Part shown: piece by piece, positions 31,551-38,411 of the stretch
Layout of the letters: each line of letters starts with the position of its first letter
Numbering within the stretch: the first letter of the stretch is position 1
Position numbers and translations under genes: made by a program
The notes under the pieces: model-generated
Databases searched by the model: none
Told to the model about the DNA's origin: nothing
Seen by the model: the letters and a program-made list of their open reading frames with translations, nothing else
Source of the DNA: Anaerolineae bacterium
GTDB taxonomy: Bacteria > Chloroflexota > Anaerolineae > Aggregatilineales > Phototrophicaceae
Length of the DNA: 38,411 bases
Direction: 5' to 3'
Assembly: GCA_016789005.1 (NCBI GenBank)
Contig: JAEURA010000026.1
Span: 1 to 38,411 of the forward strand

Positions 31551-32876
31551 TTATGGGTCAGAAGGGCTTTCTTGACGGGGAATCAGCAGGCTCAGCGCTG
31601 CCAGGACGAGGAGCGCCGCGCCGCCCAGCGCAAACGGCACGGTCGATCCATATGCCTGGAAAAGCCACCCACCCACCAGCGGCGCCGAGGCGTCCGCCAG
31701 GCTGACCATCGAGGCGCTGACGCCCAGGATTGCCCCCCGTTCGCCGCCGCCCACCCGCCCAACCATCAGGCTGTTGAGCGAAGGGCGGATCAACCCTGCG
31801 CCGACCGTCAGGGGAACCGCCGCCAGCGCCAGCCACAGGATGCCGCCGAACCCGCGCGCCGATTCGTCGGGCAGTTCGACCGGGATGTCGCCGATCACCC
31901 GTTCGGTCGCGCTCGGCTGGAGGTCGCGCAGTTCGTAGACGGTCAGCGCCTCGACGTAGAAGGGATGCGGCTGCGCCGGAGTTGCGGCGACCAGCAGCAG
32001 CCCGATCCCCAGCGCCGCCAGCGCCAGACGCATCACCCGCGCCTCGCCGTACTTGCGCGTCCACCGCCCGATCAGCCGTACCTGCACGGCGATCAGGATG
32101 ATGCCGACATAGATGAAGACCAGCGCGCTGCCCTGTCCGAGCAGCCCCAGGCGATTGAGCAGGAACAGACCGAGCAGGCTTTCGAAGGCGAAGAAGACGA
32201 ACTGCTGGGCGAACATCAGGATCAGCAGGGCGTTGACGCTCGGACGGCGCAGCATCCGCCCGGCGGTGAACAGCGAACGCACCGCCCCGTGACCCGTCGT
32301 GCCGCGTTTTTCCGGCGGCAGCGTCTCCTTGAAGCCGAAGAGGGTGATCAGGATGGAGACGAAGGAGTACGCCGCTGCGATCAGCGCCGGCATCGCCAGA
32401 CCCTCGCTGAAATCCAGGGCGATCAGGGCGATGGCGGGACCGATCAGAAAGCCCGCTCCGAAGGCTGCGCCGGTCAGCCCCAAGCCCTGGGCGCGGGTCT
32501 TCTCGTCGGTCAGATCGGTGATCGCCGCCTGTGCTGTCGCCAGATTCGCCCCGAACAGCCCGTCGAAGATGCGCGACAGGATGACCATCTCCAGCGAGGT
32601 GGCGGCGGCGAGCATCAGGAAGCCGATGCAGGTGGTGATCTGGCTGATCAGCAGGAGCGGCTTGCGTCCGTAGCGGTCGCTGAACGCGCCCATGACCGGC
32701 ACGCCGATGAGCTGCGCCAGGGGGAACGCCGCCGCTGTCAAGCCGATTTGCAGCGGGGTGGCGTCATACTGGATGGCGTAGAGGTGCAGCAGGGGCAGGA
32801 TGATGGTCAAGCCGAGCACGTCGACGAAGGTCAGGGCGATGACGGGGAGGGATCGGGCGAACAAAGACTGGCTCAT
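31551..32876 (-). CDS. MFS transporter (TetA-like)
   Basis: 441 residues with about 12 hydrophobic segments. The family motif between helices 2 and 3 reads GAFSDRYGRKPLLL, and DRIFDGLFGANLATAQA fits the DHA1/TetA-type drug:proton antiporters. A hydrophilic insertion of about 45 residues (around 305-350, PFYVEALTVYELRDLQ ... ELPDESARGF) lies in an extracytoplasmic loop of the C-terminal half, which I do not expect in TetA. Monocistronic and divergent from the chrB-like operon. Substrate unknown. Confidence 0.88.
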   Translation of the reverse strand: MSQSLFARSLPVIALTFVDVLGLTIILPLLHLYAIQYDATPLQIGLTAAAFPLAQLIGVPVMGAFSDRYGRKPLLLISQITTCIGFLMLAAATSLEMVILSRIFDGLFGANLATAQAAITDLTDEKTRAQGLGLTGAAFGAGFLIGPAIALIALDFSEGLAMPALIAAAYSFVSILITLFGFKETLPPEKRGTTGHGAVRSLFTAGRMLRRPSVNALLILMFAQQFVFFAFESLLGLFLLNRLGLLGQGSALVFIYVGIILIAVQVRLIGRWTRKYGEARVMRLALAALGIGLLLVAATPAQPHPFYVEALTVYELRDLQPSATERVIGDIPVELPDESARGFGGILWLALAAVPLTVGAGLIRPSLNSLMVGRVGGGERGAILGVSASMVSLADASAPLVGGWLFQAYGSTVPFALGGAALLVLAALSLLIPRQESPSDP

Positions 32877-32971
32877 GGACGCTCACAGGTCTGCGATTGG
32901 GAGTGGAAGCGATCATGATGATAGAGAGTGATCCCGCTTTCGACTACCCTGTGACGAGACCATCACGGAGG

Positions 32972-32998
32972 TTGACAGAACTCGCCATGTGGGATAAT
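32972..32998 (+). promoter_or_regulatory. Promoter of the chrB-like operon
   Basis: An exact -35 TTGACA (32972-32977) and -10 GATAAT (32993-32998) with a 15-base spacer, or TAATCT with 17. It is the best -35 box in the window and lies directly before a palindrome. Confidence 0.75.
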
Positions 32999-32999
32999 C

Positions 33000-33015
33000 T
33001 GTAACGACAGTTACA
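33000..33015. promoter_or_regulatory. Operator-like palindrome TGTAAC-N4-GTTACA
   Basis: A perfect 6+4+6 inverted repeat starting two bases after the -10 box, thus over the transcription start. A protein bound here would block initiation. The N-terminal ChrB-like protein encoded next is the first candidate. Confidence 0.7.
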
Positions 33016-33142
33016 TATTTCTTCGGCAGGCAACGAGGGGTGCTTACCAGTGAGCATCATACGGCTTCATGAGGAAATCACAGAATCGGCGCATCAGCCA
33101 GCCCCCACCACGCAGTACTCTTAGCTGAGCGCTAGCAGCACA

Positions 33143-33574
33143 ATGACCTCCTGGCTGCTCTTCAACTACAAGGTCCCTAATGATCCTTCAGCATCCAGGG
33201 TCTACGTGTGGCGCAAGCTGAAGACGCTGGGAGCAATTCTGCTCCATGATGCCGTCTGGGTACTCCCTGACCTGGCGCCGACGCGCGAGAAACTTCAGTG
33301 GCTTACGATGGAAATCCGCGATATGGACGGAGGCGAGGCAACCCTGTGGAGGGCGGAACAGCTTCTTGCTGATACCGCCGCCGACCTTGTCCAGAAGTTC
33401 AGAGAACAGGCGGATGTTGCTTACCGCGAGATTCTGGAAGGGCTGGAGAGACCGGATGCCAACCTTACGACACTCGCCCGGCGCTACCGGCAGATTGCTC
33501 AGCAAGATTATTTCGCGGCGGCAGCGGGCGAGCAGGTACGGCAGCGGTTGATCGAGCGTAGAGGATCAGAGTAA
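33143..33574 (+). CDS. ChrB N-terminal-domain protein (stand-alone)
   Basis: 143 residues. Sequence from WLLFNYKVPNDPSASRVYVWRKLKTLGAILLHDAVWVLPD through REKLQWLTMEIRDMDGGEATLW matches the N-terminal half of the chromate-sensing regulator ChrB (PaaX-like). It is followed by a helical tail and ends, where normal ChrB goes on for another ~150 residues. In studied ChrB proteins the N-terminal half is tied to chromate-responsive control of the operon. Its stop overlaps the next start by one base (TAATG), so the second half seems to be made as a separate chain. The ribosome site is weak. Confidence 0.85.
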   Translation: MTSWLLFNYKVPNDPSASRVYVWRKLKTLGAILLHDAVWVLPDLAPTREKLQWLTMEIRDMDGGEATLWRAEQLLADTAADLVQKFREQADVAYREILEGLERPDANLTTLARRYRQIAQQDYFAAAAGEQVRQRLIERRGSE

Positions 33575-33987
33575 TGAACTGGGTCACGTGGGAGAATGTG
33601 GGGGTGGATCGTATGGCATGCGGCTGGCTGATTCGGCGCTTCATCGACTCGGAAGCCGCCTTCAGTTTCGTGTCTGCCGGAAGCGCGGTGCTGCCAGCGA
33701 ACCATGAGCCTTTTGATATCCCTGGCGTGCGGCTGACGCATCGACATGGACACTGCACTTTTGACACGATTCTGCGTGAATACCACCTGACCGATCCGAC
33801 GCTCAGGCGGTTGGCTGCCATCATCGATGAGGCGGATACAGCCCAGGAAGAGGCGCTGGAACCGATCGCGCCGGGGTTGGACTTCCTTTGCCGGGGCATC
33901 CGCCGGCTGAGTCTGAATGATCAGGCAGCCCTGGATCGGGGGGCGCTGCTCTTTGAAGCGCTCTATGCGGAACTTTCTTCCAGGTAA
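33574..33987 (+). CDS. ChrB C-terminal-domain protein, copy 1
   Basis: 137 residues. VDRMACGWLIRRFIDSEAAF, PFDIPGVRLTHRHGHCTFDTIL and LTDPTLRRLAAIIDEADT are the conserved blocks of the ChrB C-terminal domain (usual pattern: DRxACPWLIxRFID, GVELGHHxGxxSFE, DPALxxLAxIVRxADT). Here the second Cys-Pro is Cys-Gly and the GHH block reads HRHGH, so this copy departs from the consensus. It begins at the TAATG overlap with the N-terminal protein, giving translational coupling. Its function in studied ChrB proteins is chromate binding or a detoxification role that is not fully resolved. Confidence 0.85.
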   Translation: MNWVTWENVGVDRMACGWLIRRFIDSEAAFSFVSAGSAVLPANHEPFDIPGVRLTHRHGHCTFDTILREYHLTDPTLRRLAAIIDEADTAQEEALEPIAPGLDFLCRGIRRLSLNDQAALDRGALLFEALYAELSSR

Positions 33988-34011
33988 ACACGAAAAGTGA
34001 GGAGCCTGCAA

Positions 34012-34458
34012 ATGTCTTCAAGATTTGTCACTCGCGAAAAGCCGAAGGTAGACCGCGTTGCCTGCCCCTGGCTGATCAAACGTTTCATCGATTCTGAAGC
34101 GGAGCTGCTGTTTGTTCCTGCCGATCAGGTCCTGACGGTTGCCAAGCGAGAAAATGCGCAGCCCTATGACGTGCCTGGCGTTGAACTGGGGCATCATGAG
34201 GGCGGCTCCTCTTTTGAGTCCTTCATCAGAGTCTTCCATCTGACGGACCCGGCGTTGATCGATCTGGCGAAGATCGTTCGAGCCGCCGATACCGAGGACA
34301 AGAGCGCCGCCCCCGAGGGAGAAGGCGTTCGGCAGATCGCCAACGGCTGGCATCTGCTCGATTGGTCGCTTGAGAAACGACTGGAAGTGGGTTTTGCGAT
34401 CTACGACTGCCTGTACGCCGTATGTCAGGCTCGCACCCGATCGCGCGGCGAGCCGTGA
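34012..34458 (+). CDS. ChrB C-terminal-domain protein, copy 2
   Basis: 148 residues from the ATG at 34012, which has GAGGAG eight bases upstream. VDRVACPWLIKRFIDSEAEL, YDVPGVELGHHEGGSSFESF and LTDPALIDLAKIVRAADT follow the ChrB C-terminal consensus closely, unlike copy 1. The two copies are therefore tandem paralogues, one canonical and one diverged. It starts 24 bases after copy 1 and its TGA overlaps the GTG of the transporter gene. Cytoplasmic. Confidence 0.88.
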   Translation: MSSRFVTREKPKVDRVACPWLIKRFIDSEAELLFVPADQVLTVAKRENAQPYDVPGVELGHHEGGSSFESFIRVFHLTDPALIDLAKIVRAADTEDKSAAPEGEGVRQIANGWHLLDWSLEKRLEVGFAIYDCLYAVCQARTRSRGEP

Positions 34459-35711
34459 ACCTTCTGGAACTTACCTCTGTTCGCAGCCTGAGTATCCTCA
34501 CGCGCGACGGCCGCCTGCTCTTCACAACGCGCGCGTGCCGCCTCTTTGCCTACGGGCTGCTCTCCGTCGTGCTGGTGCTGTATCTGGTACAGATCGGACT
34601 GGATGAGGGGCGAATCGGGCTGCTGCTCTCGCTCACGCTGGCTGGCGATGCCGCTGTGTCGCTGTGGATCACCACGCACGCCGACCAGATCGGGCGGCGG
34701 CGGATGCTGATGGTTGGGGCGGGGTTGATGATTTTCTCCGGTGTGGTGTTCAGCATCTCTCAGGATTTTCTCGTGCTGACACTGGCTGCCATCATCGGCA
34801 CGATCAGCCCCAGCGGGAACGAAGTGGGTCCCTTTCTTCCCATCGAGCAGGCGGGACTCACCCATACTTTCCCAGACAGCAAGCGCACCCAGGTGTTCGC
34901 CTGGTACAACCTCAGTGGCTCGTTGGCAACAGCTTTGGGCGCACTGTTTGGCGGGATACTCGCCGGATTTTTGCAGGCACTTGGCGCCACACCGCTGACC
35001 AGCTATCGCGCCATCTTCCTTGTGTACACCCTGCTCGGCAGCCTGCTCGTCGCCCTTTTCTACCGGCTCTCAAGCGCTGTCGAGGTTAGCGCACCCCGCT
35101 CGCCACAGAGTCGTTTGGGCTTGAGCCGTTCGCGCGGGATCATCCTTCGACTTTCAGCGCTCTTCGTGCTGGACGCCTTCGGCGGCGCGCTGGTGGTGCA
35201 GAGTCTCGTGGCGTATTGGTTTTTCGTACGCTTTGGCGTTGAAACAGCCGCTATCGGGTCCATCTTTTTCGGCGCGAACCTGCTGTCTGGGTTATCCGCG
35301 CTGGCGGCGGCAGGTCTGGCGAAGCGCATCGGGTTGATCAACACGATGGTCTTCACCCATATTCCCTCCAATATCCTGCTGATGCTCATCCCGTTGATGC
35401 CTTCCCTGCCGCTGGCGATTCTGGTGCTGCTGGTGCGTTTTAGCATCTCGCAAATGGACGTGCCTACTCGCCAATCCTACGTCATGGCGGTCGTGGACCC
35501 TGCCGAGCGTTCCGCCGCCGCTGGAGTAACCGGTATTGCGCGCAGTGTAGGCGCTGCTCTGGGACCCTTGCTAAGCGGCGCGTTTTTGAGTCTGGGACTG
35601 CTGAGCCTTCCGTTTTTGGCTGCGGGAACGTTGAAGATCGTCTATGATCTCGCGCTGTTTCGCAGCTTTCGCCAGCTGAAGCCCCCTGAAGAGGGCGGAC
35701 TCGCTGCCTGA
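34455..35711 (+). CDS. MFS transporter at the end of the chrB-like operon
   Basis: 418 residues from the GTG at 34455, which overlaps the previous stop as GTGA; an ATG at 34422 would reach further into that gene. About 12 hydrophobic segments, with the motif ADQIGRRRMLMVGAG after helix 2 (consensus DRxGRR) and a second-half counterpart around AKRIGLINTMV. It is not related to the CHR (ChrA) transporter that normally follows chrB, which has PxxxGP-type repeats. Coupling to ChrB domains suggests export of chromate or another oxyanion, but the substrate is inferred only from context. Confidence 0.87.
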   Translation: MNLLELTSVRSLSILTRDGRLLFTTRACRLFAYGLLSVVLVLYLVQIGLDEGRIGLLLSLTLAGDAAVSLWITTHADQIGRRRMLMVGAGLMIFSGVVFSISQDFLVLTLAAIIGTISPSGNEVGPFLPIEQAGLTHTFPDSKRTQVFAWYNLSGSLATALGALFGGILAGFLQALGATPLTSYRAIFLVYTLLGSLLVALFYRLSSAVEVSAPRSPQSRLGLSRSRGIILRLSALFVLDAFGGALVVQSLVAYWFFVRFGVETAAIGSIFFGANLLSGLSALAAAGLAKRIGLINTMVFTHIPSNILLMLIPLMPSLPLAILVLLVRFSISQMDVPTRQSYVMAVVDPAERSAAAGVTGIARSVGAALGPLLSGAFLSLGLLSLPFLAAGTLKIVYDLALFRSFRQLKPPEEGGLAA

Positions 35712-35816
35712 CTTCAGCGTCACCAGTCCAACGGAACGGCTCTTGCCAGGACATTGCGCCCTCATCACGACTCAGGAATAATGTCCTGGTTGATCAGTTT
35801 CAGGAAGGAACGAAGC

Positions 35817-36824
35817 GTGAAGATTCTCGTGCTGGGCGGATCCGTCCTGGTCGGGCGGCACATCGTCGAGGCGGCGCTCGCCGCCGGTCATGAAGTGACC
35901 CTGTTCAACCGGGGGCGGACTCATGTCGAACTTTTCCCCGAAGTCGAGAAGCTGCGCGGTGACCGCGACAGCCGCGTTGGCGAGGGCTTGACGGCGCTGC
36001 GCGGGCGGCGCTGGGACGCCGTGATCGACGTGAACGGCTACGTGCCGCGCATTGTCCGTGATTCTGCCGAACTGCTGGCGGAGGCGGTCGATCACTACGT
36101 CTACGTCTCGACCATCTCCGTCTACGGCAGCCCGCTGCCGCCGCACAGCGCCGAAACCGCCCCGCTGGAGACGATGGACGACCCGACCAGCGAAGACGTG
36201 CCGGCGCACTACGGCGCGCTCAAGGCGCTGTGCGAACGCGCTGCCGAAGACGCCCTGCCGGGGCGGACGCTCAGCCTGCGCCTGGGGCTGGTCAGCGGCG
36301 CGCACGACCCGACCGACCGCGTCACCTACTGGGTGTGGCGTATGGCGCAGGGCGGTGAAATCTTCGCCCCCGCCAGCCCGGAGTCGCCGTTTCAGACCAT
36401 CGACGCCCGCGACATCGCCGATTTCACCCTGCTGGCGCTGCGCCGCCGGGTGACCGGCGTGATGAACATCGTCGGTCCAACGGTCTCCTGGGCGACCTGG
36501 ATGGACGCCTGCCGGACGGTGTCCCAAAGCGATGCCGCCGTCGCCTGGGTGGATGATCCGGCGTTTCTCGAAGCGGAGCACCCGGCGGAGCCGCGCCAGT
36601 ACGGCGCGTACCCGATGTTCGTCCCGCCGGAAGCTGGCTCGTGGTGGACGGTCAGCAGCAGCAAGGCGCAGGCGGTGGGTCTGACGCACCGCCCGGTTGA
36701 GGAGACGGTCCGCGCCGTATACGAGTGGCTCGCCGTTCGTCCTGCCGATCTGCCCTGGAAGGCGGGCTTGACGCCGGAGCAGGAGCGGGCGCTGCTGGAG
36801 AAATGGCACGCGCACGGGACGTAG
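35817..36824 (+). CDS. NAD-dependent epimerase/dehydratase family protein
   Basis: 335 residues from the GTG at 35817 (AGGAAGGA upstream); the frame from 35754 has an unconvincing leader. The N-terminus is a Rossmann fold, KILVLGGSVLVGRHIVEAALAAGHEVTLFNRG, the GGxxxxG pattern of atypical extended SDRs. VYVSTISVYG carries the Ser/Thr and Tyr positions, while the usual YxxxK is YGALK (HYGALKALCE). The middle (FQTIDARDIADFTLLAL, GVMNIVGPTVSW) matches isoflavone-reductase-like/NAD-epimerase members of unknown substrate. Cytoplasmic. Its stop is 12 bases from the convergent membrane-protein gene. Confidence 0.9.
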   Translation: MKILVLGGSVLVGRHIVEAALAAGHEVTLFNRGRTHVELFPEVEKLRGDRDSRVGEGLTALRGRRWDAVIDVNGYVPRIVRDSAELLAEAVDHYVYVSTISVYGSPLPPHSAETAPLETMDDPTSEDVPAHYGALKALCERAAEDALPGRTLSLRLGLVSGAHDPTDRVTYWVWRMAQGGEIFAPASPESPFQTIDARDIADFTLLALRRRVTGVMNIVGPTVSWATWMDACRTVSQSDAAVAWVDDPAFLEAEHPAEPRQYGAYPMFVPPEAGSWWTVSSSKAQAVGLTHRPVEETVRAVYEWLAVRPADLPWKAGLTPEQERALLEKWHAHGT

Positions 36825-36836
36825 GCGGCGGCGAGA

Positions 36837-38153
36837 TCACCCCGCCAGCCCCGGCACGACGCGCCACAGCAGGAACAGGGTGAGCGCCGCCAGCCAGCCG
36901 ATCAGCGCCGGGGTCAGCCAGACGGGCGCGCGCGCCGCCCACTGCCCGCGCAGCGCGTCGATGCCGGCGGCGGCGAACAGCGCCAGGGGGATCAAGCCGG
37001 GGTACAGGTAGCGCCCCTGGAACTGCTGAAAGCTCAGGTTGTAGTAGGCGAACTGCGCCAGCGCCAGCAGCAGCGCCGCGCCCATCCCCGCCCAGGCGAG
37101 CACCGTCTCGCGCGGCGTCTGCCGCCATGTCCGCCTGCGCCGGAGGATCAGCACAGCCAGCCCGATCAGCGCCAGCGCCAGGAACGCCCCGATCAGCCCA
37201 TACGCCCAGGCGGGCAGCGCCAGTTCCATCCAGCCGAACTGCCCCCAGAAGCTTTGGAACGTTGTGGTGACGATCTGCCGCAGATATTCGCCGATGCCGA
37301 CGCGGGCGATCAGGTCGGCGGTGCGCGGCTGACCGATCACCACCGCGTCGTGCGCCCGCAGACCGAACAGGTCGGGGAAGCCGTAGACGCCGACGTTGCG
37401 CATCCACCATACCCCGCCGAGCAGCAGCGCCGGCACGGCGAACAGCGCCAGCGCCGTGAAGGCGCGCCGCAGCCCGCCGCTGCGCCCCTGGCGGAGCAGG
37501 ATCGCCAGCGGGATCAGTCCGACGAGGAAGAGCGTGCTGACTTTGGTCAGCAGCCCGATGCCGACCAGCACGCCGAGCAGCCAGGGCGATGGCGACCCAC
37601 TCTTGAGGTGGCGCACCCCCGCCCACAGCGCCCACCCGACCACCAGTTCCGCCAGCGCGTCGTTGTTGACCGACGCCAGGATGTGCACGTGCTGTGGCAC
37701 GAAAGCGACCAGCGCCGCCGCGCCCAGGGCGATCTGCGGCTGATCGGGCAGCAGGGCGCGCCCGACGGCATAGGCAGCGATCACCACGCCTGCGCCGATC
37801 AGGGCGGTGAACAGGCGCAGCGCGGCGAGCGATCCGCCGGTCAGGTGGAAGACGGGCGACGCCAGCAGATAGTAGAGGGGCGGCTGGTGATCTTCGTACT
37901 GGAGGCTGTCGAAGCGGTCGAGCGATTCCGGCGCGAAGTCGCTGGCGGTGAGCGCGCTCAGAACCGCCTGATCCCAGTCGCCGGCTTCGATCACCGGGCA
38001 GCAGCCAGACTGGGCGACCTGAGCGATGTAATGATAGTGGGCGGGTTCATCCGGGGCAAGCCAGGCGGGGACGCGCAGCGCGTAGCCGGCGGCGAGCACC
38101 AGGTAGGCGATCAGGATGGCGGCGAGCAGCGCGCGTTCGGTGAATTTCGTCAT
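36837..38153 (-). CDS. GT39-like membrane glycosyltransferase
   Basis: 438 residues with about ten hydrophobic segments. The first extracytoplasmic loop has PAWLAPDEPAHYHY, the Asp-Glu motif of PMT/ArnT-type (GT39 and related GT-C) glycosyltransferases, and then YEDHQPPLYYLLASP, also typical of the group. Such enzymes transfer a sugar from a polyprenyl-phosphate donor at the outer membrane face. The acceptor is unknown. A partial gene that appears related in role precedes it by 19 bases on the same strand. Confidence 0.85.
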   Translation of the reverse strand: MTKFTERALLAAILIAYLVLAAGYALRVPAWLAPDEPAHYHYIAQVAQSGCCPVIEAGDWDQAVLSALTASDFAPESLDRFDSLQYEDHQPPLYYLLASPVFHLTGGSLAALRLFTALIGAGVVIAAYAVGRALLPDQPQIALGAAALVAFVPQHVHILASVNNDALAELVVGWALWAGVRHLKSGSPSPWLLGVLVGIGLLTKVSTLFLVGLIPLAILLRQGRSGGLRRAFTALALFAVPALLLGGVWWMRNVGVYGFPDLFGLRAHDAVVIGQPRTADLIARVGIGEYLRQIVTTTFQSFWGQFGWMELALPAWAYGLIGAFLALALIGLAVLILRRRRTWRQTPRETVLAWAGMGAALLLALAQFAYYNLSFQQFQGRYLYPGLIPLALFAAAGIDALRGQWAARAPVWLTPALIGWLAALTLFLLWRVVPGLAG

Positions 38154-38172
38154 CTTCCGGAGGGTCCTCGAT

Positions 38173-38411
38173 TCATGGCAGCGGCTCCAGGGTCGTCCAG
38201 GCGGCGCGCAGGTCGCGGCAGGTCAGCGCCGGCGCGATGGCGCGGGTGCAGGGCGGGTCAAGCGCCAGCATCAGCGTATGATAGCCCGCCGTGACGGCGA
38301 AAGTCAGTTCGATTTCTGTCTCCCCCGTGATCCCCCAGCGCGCCAGCGGTTCTCCGTCGTCCAGCGCCGCCGTGACCGCCCGCCCGTCGGCGTCGAGCGC
38401 GGCGCGAAACG
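38173..38411 (-). CDS. C-terminal end of a protein cut by the right edge
   Basis: The minus strand is open from the edge to a TGA at 38173, giving 78 residues that end FAVTAGYHTLMLALDPPCTR... TTLEPLP. The beta-rich run (AVTAALDDGEPLARWGI, ETEIELTFAVTAGYHTLMLALD) looks like an extracytoplasmic beta domain, as found at the end of some GT39-like proteins. The main part lies outside the window, so no family is assigned. It lies 19 bases upstream of the GT39-like gene and probably shares its transcript. Confidence 0.7.
   Translation of the reverse strand, partial: FRAALDADGRAVTAALDDGEPLARWGITGETEIELTFAVTAGYHTLMLALDPPCTRAIAPALTCRDLRAAWTTLEPLP

Larger units (their letters stand above)
32877..33142. 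other. Divergent region between the MFS gene and the chrB-like operon
   Basis: It holds the promoter and operator of the chrB-like operon (32972-33015). The remaining leader up to 33142 is about 130 bases long and contains a 19-codon frame (33069-33128) without a ribosome site. No clear promoter for the leftward MFS gene is visible. Confidence 0.6.

Noticed and set aside
33069..33128. A 19-codon frame in the leader of the chrB-like operon
   Set aside because: It has no ribosome site and no sign of attenuator-type codons; it is probably chance.

Overview
The window is a GC-rich, gene-dense bacterial chromosome segment with no rRNA, tRNA, CRISPR array or transposase gene that I could find. The protein set suggests Chloroflexota, probably an Anaerolineae-like lineage: ClpC with two N-terminal repeats, a four-S1-domain protein, GAF-type histidine kinases, choice-of-anchor/beta-helix secreted proteins with dockerin-like tails, a BTAD-type regulator, UPF0316 and UPF0173 proteins, and terminators often lacking a U-tract. 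This placement is inference from protein style, not from a marker gene.

Layout, left to right. 1-2282 (minus): a large exported beta-propeller protein running off the left edge; its frame is open from the edge to a run of ten G (2168-2177), where a frameshift separates it from its signal peptide. 2421-5017 (minus): a TPR protein translationally coupled to a PAS-GAF-PAS histidine kinase. 5207-7708: clpC with its own terminator, promoter and a perfect inverted repeat in the leader. 7946-9280: S1-domain RNA-binding protein. 9584-12943 (plus): a giant secreted parallel beta-helix protein with duplicated halves and a dockerin-like tail. 12979-13203: two REP-like palindromic elements. 13274-15353 (minus): small histidine kinase and M24 peptidase. 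15482-19822 (minus): two exported proteins downstream of selA and a small membrane protein; the region before the distal exported gene is a decayed copy of the selA 3' end plus its downstream leader. 19859-24942: an exported protein, a BTAD regulator with an NTPase-like head, an O-antigen-ligase-like protein, a small kinase and a UPF0173 metallo-hydrolase. 25042-26304: GAF kinase, followed by a 600-base gene-free stretch with clustered TGAACAG repeats. 26911-31426: DinB-like protein, small membrane protein, a vapBC-type toxin-antitoxin pair bracketed by 33-bp direct repeats, a HEAT-repeat protein, a UPF0316 membrane protein and an AAA+ ATPase. 31551-32876: MFS transporter (minus). 33143-35711 (plus): a four-gene operon with ChrB split into an N-terminal protein and two different C-terminal-domain proteins, followed by an MFS transporter where a ChrA chromate pump is usually expected, behind a promoter with a perfect TGTAAC-N4-GTTACA palindrome. 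35817-38411: NAD-dependent epimerase-like protein and two membrane/glycosyltransferase-type genes, the last cut by the right edge.

The most interesting signals are the ChrB-split/MFS operon, the toxin-antitoxin cassette with its apparent insertion footprint, the duplicated selA tail used as upstream DNA of a second exported gene, the TGAACAG repeat field, the poly-C frameshift that hides an otherwise intact 2.2-kb exported protein, and four histidine kinases with no response regulator beside them.
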